Assembly (NCBI GenBank): GCA_003255025.1
Contig: QANY01007271.1
Coordinates: 248,001-312,000 of the forward strand
Origin: Datisca glomerata
Lineage: Eukaryota > Streptophyta > Magnoliopsida > Cucurbitales > Datiscaceae
DNA: 64,000 nucleotides
Direction of reading: 5' to 3'
Under the pieces are notes generated by a model. That model was not told the DNA's origin. It saw only the letters and a list, made by a program, of their open reading frames with translations, and did no database searches. Positions 58,801 to 64,000 of the stretch are shown here, piece by piece (positions within the stretch are counted from its first letter, which is position 1; each line of letters starts with the position of its first letter). The translations under genes and the position numbers were made by a program.

Positions 58801-60295
58801 GCGCTACAAGAATTTTGCTCACGAAGTATATAGGTTTCCATTTTCTTTCCTCTTCTTTGATGAGCATTGCACTGACTTCCCCACGGAGACGGCAACGTAT
58901 AACATAAGTTGTTCGCTAGGAGTAGGTTTGGAGAGTAAAGGGGGAGTTGTTAGGTACTCTTTAATTTTGACAAAGGATTCTTCGTAGTCTTTATTCCAGC
59001 CGCTTGTGGAGTTTTTCGTAACCTCTCAAACAAAAGGTTTGCATCTATCTGTCGATCTAGAGATGAATCTGTTCAGGACGACCAGTTTTCCCGTTAACCC
59101 TTGAATTTCTTTGAGGTTCCGTGGGGACCTCATTTCTGTGATCGCCTTTACCTGGTCCGGATTTACTTTGATTCCCCGCTTTGTAATTAGGTGTTCATGG
59201 AATTTTGCCTTAGAATAGAGCAGGTTTCTTCAAGGTCATGAATGTGATCTTCCCACTTCTTACTTTTGGCCAGCATATCATCAGCATAGACTTCCATATT
59301 CTATATGATCTGCTCGCGAAAGACTTTGCTCACCATCCTTTGATAGGTTACACCTGCGTTCTTTAGACCAAAGGGCATGACTTTGTAGCAATAAATGTCA
59401 TATTCAGTAATGAAAGAGATTTTTTCCTGATCGGGTTGAACATTTTCACCTGATTGTAAGCCAAGTAAGAATCTATGAAACTGAGAAGTTCGTGTCCCGA
59501 AGTGGCGTCTACCATTTGATCTATCCTTGGAAATGGGTATTCATCTTTAGGGCATACTTTGTATAAGTCAGTGAAGTTGACACAGATCCTCCACTATGAT
59601 GATAATTATGATAGAGAAAATGTCAATTCAAATTGAATGTATTTAAAAAAATGTTAGTACATGGATCGGAATTATAAATTCCCTCATTTTTATCCATTAA
59701 ATAATATTTAAGTACTTGAAAAGTCTATTTTTAATTGTCAAGTTACAAATATTTAGTTATCGAGATCTGATTATGAGTAGTTATTAATTAAGAAAAGGAA
59801 TAAAATTCACAATTTGAGGGACTGGCCCTAAAGGATCTAACGAATTCGTAATTGGAATTTTTAAAAAAGAAAACTCACAAAAGATTGAGAAGAACGTATA
59901 GGAAAAAAATGACTACATAACAAAAGTCTGATACTCAAATACTTTTTTCCTATGTTGAAGTAAAGATCGTTCTTCTTTCGTACCATTACTACGTTAGTTA
60001 GCCATTCAGGGTAGTTTACTTCTCTGATGAAGTTCACTGCTATGAGCTTCTCAACCTCTTCTTTGCTCGCTTGATTCTGTTCAGGAGCGAAGCTTCTCTT
60101 CCTTTGTCTCACAAGCTTCATAGTGGGATTTGTGTTCAATATGTGGCAGATGATCTCTTCTAAAATTCTAGGCATCTCCTGTGCCGCCACTGCAAATACA
60201 TTTCTATTTTCCCTTGGAAATTTTATCGACTTCTTTTTCTCATTTTCCTCAAGTCGGTCACAAACGTTGGTTATTTTTTGGGTCCCTTCTTCCAA
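58801..60295 (-). pseudogene. Gypsy reverse transcriptase, interrupted
   Basis: It runs from MKLVRQRKRSFAPEQNQA and NFIREVNYPEWLTNVVMVRK (60000-60150). The insertion at 59595-59968 interrupts it directly after the RKKN motif. It resumes with WRICVNFTDLYKVCPKDEYP and FPRIDQMVDATSGHELLSF (59470-59590). Downstream pieces are in several frames with stops, and the catalytic FxDD block near 59280 is degraded. It would make cDNA from element RNA. Confidence 0.85.
59595..59968. mobile_element. 374-bp AT-rich insertion in gypsy RT
   Basis: The RT reading frame stops making sense between the codons for RKKN and WRICVNF, where only two or three residues (such as GK) are expected. The insert is much more AT-rich than its surroundings. 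No clear terminal repeats or target duplication were seen, so its class is unknown. Confidence 0.6.
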
Positions 60296-60349
60296 ACATA
60301 CGGGTTCTTCTTTTTCTCCTGCCTCGTATCTCAGGCTGCTTTTCCCATT

Positions 60350-60760
60350 TTCCTGTGATTGTTATAGATTCGTGGGACTTTTTATTTTGGCCTTCTTTGT
60401 AGCCTTTTTCTTAGCAGATTCTAAAGTGGTCATTGAATAGATTCGAGCTGGGACCTGGTCTCCCTTTATTGTTTTCACTCCCTCTAGTGACAAATACTTC
60501 AACACTTGATAGAATGTTGAGGGTACAATCTTCATTTTATGAGCCAGGTTCTCCCCGAGATTATGTTGTACGGGGAGGCTGTTCCCAGTACCATGAACTC
60601 GGTCATATGGTTAAACAGATCTGCGCTCACAAGGAGAGACAGAGTTCCTTTCGAATAGTTTATGGCTCTGTTAAAACTGATCAACGGCTGTGAAGTCCCT
60701 TGTAAATTTTGACCCTCCTCATCAAGAAATTACCAACTTGTATTGAGTTGACTAGGGCTT
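60350..60760 (-). pseudogene. Gypsy protease C-terminal region
   Basis: Minus-strand frames include ...AINYSKGTLSL, MVLGTASPYNIISGRTWL and SICH-type text. This matches the end of the Tat protease domain, where a 'YN.ILGRPWL' motif is usual. The active-site Asp block upstream is degraded and was not identified with confidence. Confidence 0.65.
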
Positions 60761-61279
60761 CGTTATGGTGTTCGTCATGTTCCAGATCGGAGTCGTTGAT
60801 CACTAGCGACAAATCACCATTACCGTTTGAGGACTTCTGCTGATGTCTTTCTAACATTGGCCGCTTGGAGTGTATGTTCCTTCAATTTCTTATCATCCCC
60901 CTTGCCCAGTTAACGCTATAACTATGTCAATGATGCGAGGGGCTTCTTTCCATCATCCCGCCTATCTTCATCTAAACTATCTTTCTCAGTCTCGTGTTTT
61001 GTGTCTCTGTTCATCATTTTTCACAAATTGGCTAAGGTATCCTTCTTTGATCAGTTGCTCGATATAGTCTTTGAGCTGAAAAAAGTCTTGTGTGTAATGT
61101 CCGTTACTCTTATGATAGGAGAAATATATATATATCTTTGTAGCTAGGTTCCTCGGTGAACGGGGCCCATCATTTTAGTCAAGGTTTGTCTTTAATTGTC
61201 TCCAGTATTTAGTTGACCGGGATGGTCAACTGTGTATAGACTTTGTCCCTCGGGTCGACTCTATCAAAATCTCACCTCT

Positions 61280-62462
61280 AATGGGTATTCCTGTCTTGTT
61301 GGACTTTCCTCCCATCCATTCTTTCTGTTTCATCGTGCTTCCCTCTATCATATCTTACACTTCTTTCTCGCTTCCGTGATTCTTCGTTTTTCCATTCAAT
61401 TATTTTTCGCATACTCCTCTTCTCTTCCTTCAAGGTGATATAGGCCTGCTCCCATTGGAAAACCTCTGCCATAGAAAGGGGCTTTATCTTGAACAGGTCA
61501 ACGAAAAAGGGTGACTCTGGGTCCAGACCTTGTCAAAAGGCCAATCTAATGAATCAGTCATCAAAGTTCTCGATCTTGGCCATTTCATCTTTGAAGCGAT
61601 GAGTGTATTCCTGAAAGGACTCCCCTTCCTTGGTAGAGATTATCATTAGGTATTCTAAGCCTTCCATGATGGTATAATATGTTGAGTATTGTTCTATGAA
61701 AATGGAGTACATGGTAGCGAAGCTCGTGATCGAGTGCATCGGTAAGGAGTGGTACCACTTCAAAGTCGTCCCGTCTAAACTGGTAGGGAACATTCTGCAT
61801 GTCATGTTATCATCGTGTTGGTACATTGCCATGTCTTGTTTGAATCGTCGAAGGTAATTTACGAGATTGGACTTTCCTTTGTAACATTTGAACCTGGGTG
61901 CAACGTATTTTTTGGTTATAGGTGCTGCCAGAACTTTTGGGCCTAATGGCGTCTGGATAAGATATTTAAGGTCATTTGTTCCCGTACTTCCGAGATTCCT
62001 TATCTCCATCATCTTTTGGTCAAACATCTCTTTGATCGCTTACTTTGACATGAATCGGGATTATCGAGCCCCTCACGTAGCTTTCTTCACAAGGTTTTGC
62101 TACTAGCCTTCTTCTTCTCGTTGTGAGTTTCTACTGCCCTCGCGATCCCCTTGACTTTTGTCTCCATGGTTGCCATCGGAGTGGGTTTCCTGTTCATCAT
62201 CATTTTTCCATTCGTTGTTATTCACCTGTTGGCTGACCACTACTGGCATTTTCGTGAGTTCCTGTTGTAGCGTGTTGATTTGTTCTTGCATATTATGACA
62301 TGCATAATGCATTGCTTCAGTGTTCCCCCGTTCCATCTCTTGCATCATGTTTAGGATTGTCTGCAACATTTTTGTGGATAAGATTGGTTGATCTGTGTGC
62401 TCATCTCTGTTTCTAGACCTATTGTCTCCATTCAGAGTTGCATTAGATCTGGTTCTAGGCAT
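61280..62462 (-). pseudogene. Gypsy gag
   Basis: ATG at 62462 starts MPRTRSNATLNGDNRSRNRD and a polar, Gln-rich N-terminal region to 62103. After a frame break the core (61554-62027) has YVAPRFKCYKGKSNLVNYLR, LDGTTLKWYHSLPMHSITSF and GESFQEYTHRFKDEMAKI, the retrotransposon gag domain. A third piece (61278-61472, AEVFQWEQAYITLKEEKRSM) continues in another frame. It forms particles around element RNA. Confidence 0.85.
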
Positions 62463-62502
62463 GTTTGTGGCTTTGTAGGGTGGGTCTCTTGAGCTTTTCT
62501 CT

Positions 62503-62524
62503 TAACTCTCAATGAAAGTACCAA
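62503..62524 (-). other. Gypsy primer binding site region
   Basis: The minus strand reads TTTTGGTACTTTCATTGAG directly after the 5' LTR end (..CTTTTACA). The matching tRNA was not identified. Confidence 0.5.
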
Positions 62525-62526
62525 AA

Positions 62527-63669
62527 TGTAAAAGATTTTTTCTGTTAGCCAGAGATCAAAGGGAAAAATCTTGATAGTGATATTTTTATATAAGTATTAA
62601 TAAGAGAGACATAGAGTTTAAGAACAAGAAAGCATAAGGAGGAAAGGCTCTAACTTGTGTTTTTTGTTGTATTCCATGTCCTCCTCTTTTCATTTAATAC
62701 ATTGGCCTTATATAGGCTTCCAAAATTTCATGGGTTTGATCAAAATAACAATATAAAATGAGGCAGTCATTATGAATAAGGATTACATCCGTTCGTGGGG
62801 ATCACTCTGCTAGGTATGGGCCCATTTCCCTTTCTCGGTTTCCATCTGTCTTGTTCAGACGTAAATCGGTCATAACCATTTAATGATTTCTTGTGGCTTC
62901 GAGCCAATTCATCATAGCCACTTGGTGGCCTGTCAATCTGACTCATCCAGATCATTTCAACTTACCCAATCAATCACATCCATTTGACTGTCGATCTGAA
63001 CCCCTTTCGTCTGCTCTAGTTAACTAGTCAATATTTCCTGTTCTAATGTTCTCTCCCATTCTAGAGTTGCTGGCCCTGTTCTTGAGGTGATGGTCATGTA
63101 TTTTAAGTGACGATCTTTGTTCTTGAGGTGTTGATCCATGTTCTTGAGGTGTTGGTCTCTGTTCTTGAGTTGTTGATCCTTGTTCTTGAGGTGATGGCCC
63201 CGTTCTTGAGGTGTCTCATGACTTCAGCCCATAACTTGTTTCTATTTTTCTACCACTTTCTATGAGCCCTGAGTAGGCCTCCTTTGTCCACATGGTAAAG
63301 GGTATTTTTTACCTGTTCATTTTCCCCATATTTCTCTTCGACAATGCTCGTCGAAGTGTAATGAATGCTCTAGCATGCGTCCAGTTTTGGGAGAGTTGCT
63401 ATGTTTGGTTCACTTTTACCAATCCAATATCTTCTTTGATACTACAAAATATTAATTGTTGTGCAAGAAAGTTCATTTATTTTTTAAATAATGAAACAAC
63501 GTACCATCATTGACTCGTTTCTGGGGTTGTTGACACGCTCCTAAAAAATTCCATTTCATCTAAGTGTTGCCTTATTTTGTCATGACACGTGAGCATGTGG
63601 ATCTCATTTTTTGTTCCCCGTGCACGTCATTTTGTTTATAGTTCTTTCTTTATGCGAATTTATTGTCCA
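62527..63669 (-). repeat. Gypsy 5' LTR, shared with neighbouring copy
   Basis: It starts TGTAAAAGATTTTTTCTG and ends near TTATTGTCCA on the plus strand. A minus-strand TATA lies at about 62706-62716. It contains more 'GTTCTTGAGGTGnTGnTC' repeats (63070-63220) than the left LTR, which explains its greater length. Confidence 0.75.
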
Positions 63670-64000
63670 TTAACTTTTCTTCTCTCTAGTTGTCGTGTTA
63701 TCATTGGCACATGGTCGTGAAGGGGATTATGTATAACATGGATGCTCTTATTCTCTGCCAGATGTCCATCCATGACAAGGTTGTGAGCCTGAGTCATTCT
63801 CTTATACAAGTACTTTCATTTTTTTCCTCTTTACATCTTTATTTTTCCATGTAAATTTCTTCCCAATTTTGACTAACACATTTTTAACAGGCTGTGACTT
63901 ACCACAACGAGCTACATGAGGATATTGCTGAGGAGGAGATAGCTGGTTGTAGGAGAAAGGTAATATAGGCTTCCAAGGCTTACGACACCATTGTCTCAGA
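63670..64000 (-). mobile_element. Second gypsy copy, 3' internal region, truncated by window
   Basis: After the LTR the sequence matches 53490-53528, then skips to the equivalent of about 55121 and follows it to the window end, including the intron (about 63812-63893) and the exon start GCTGTGACTTACCACAA of the antisense extra gene. The neighbouring copy therefore lacks about 1.6 kb relative to the first. It shares the LTR at 62527-63669 as its 3' LTR. Confidence 0.75.

Larger units (their letters stand above)
52468..63669 (-). mobile_element. Ty3/gypsy LTR retrotransposon, Tat-like, 11.2 kb
   Basis: LTRs at 52468-53489 and 62527-63669 share long stretches. Between them, on the minus strand from right to left, are a primer site, gag, protease, RT, two RNase H regions, integrase, then a tandem-repeat zone. 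An extra gene lies on the opposite strand before the 3' LTR. A second, archaeal-type RNase H and an extra gene near the 3' LTR are marks of the Tat lineage (Grande, RIRE2, Retand and Ogre relatives). Coding parts carry stops and shifts, and RT holds a 374-bp insertion. A classic target duplication cannot be tested because the right-hand LTR continues into another copy. Confidence 0.85.

Overview
This is a repeat-dominated stretch of nuclear DNA from a flowering plant, most likely a eudicot. The evidence is a spliced plant-type FATB acyl-ACP thioesterase gene, plant lineages of LTR retrotransposons (a Ty1/copia element and a Ty3/gypsy element of Tat type), plant LINEs, and Mutator-like (MULE) elements with FAR1-type transposase and plant mobile domain remnants. 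Base composition is AT-rich. I see no rRNA, tRNA, CRISPR or bacterial-type gene. The species cannot be named from the sequence.

Layout. 1-1326: intergenic with a TRIM-like relic. 1327-3991: MULE 'A' (2.7 kb, 9-bp target duplication) holding a captured exon. 4690-11100: an old minus-strand LINE split in two by a younger copia element (5096-9736; 281-bp LTRs with about 7 differences). 11760-14700: the only apparently intact host gene, a seven-exon FATB-type thioesterase with a TRIM in intron 2. 14700-19851: non-coding sequence and a small LINE fragment. 19861-34538: MULE 'B' (14.7 kb, 9-bp target duplication) carrying three decayed transposon gene types. About 34791-38683: element 'D', a terminal-inverted-repeat element filled with short palindromes and a GAA array. 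39288-43065: MULE 'C', a symmetric foldback element with a perfect 9-bp target duplication. 43278-46975: fragment of another LTR element (LTR 44382-45073) next to a LINE. 47012-52000: very AT-rich intergenic DNA with a 34-bp minisatellite. 52468-63669: an 11-kb Tat-like gypsy element on the minus strand with an opposite-strand extra gene. 63670-64000: the start of a second, internally deleted copy that shares its LTR.

The most distinctive content is the A/B/C MULE family. All three have related ends. Behind one or both ends lie arrays of a short TTCACC-containing repeat that switch orientation midway. A looks like an internally deleted, inverted relative of B, and C carries the array-type end on both sides. 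Most transposon genes are broken by stops and frameshifts; the FATB gene is the one reading frame that joins cleanly through canonical splice sites.
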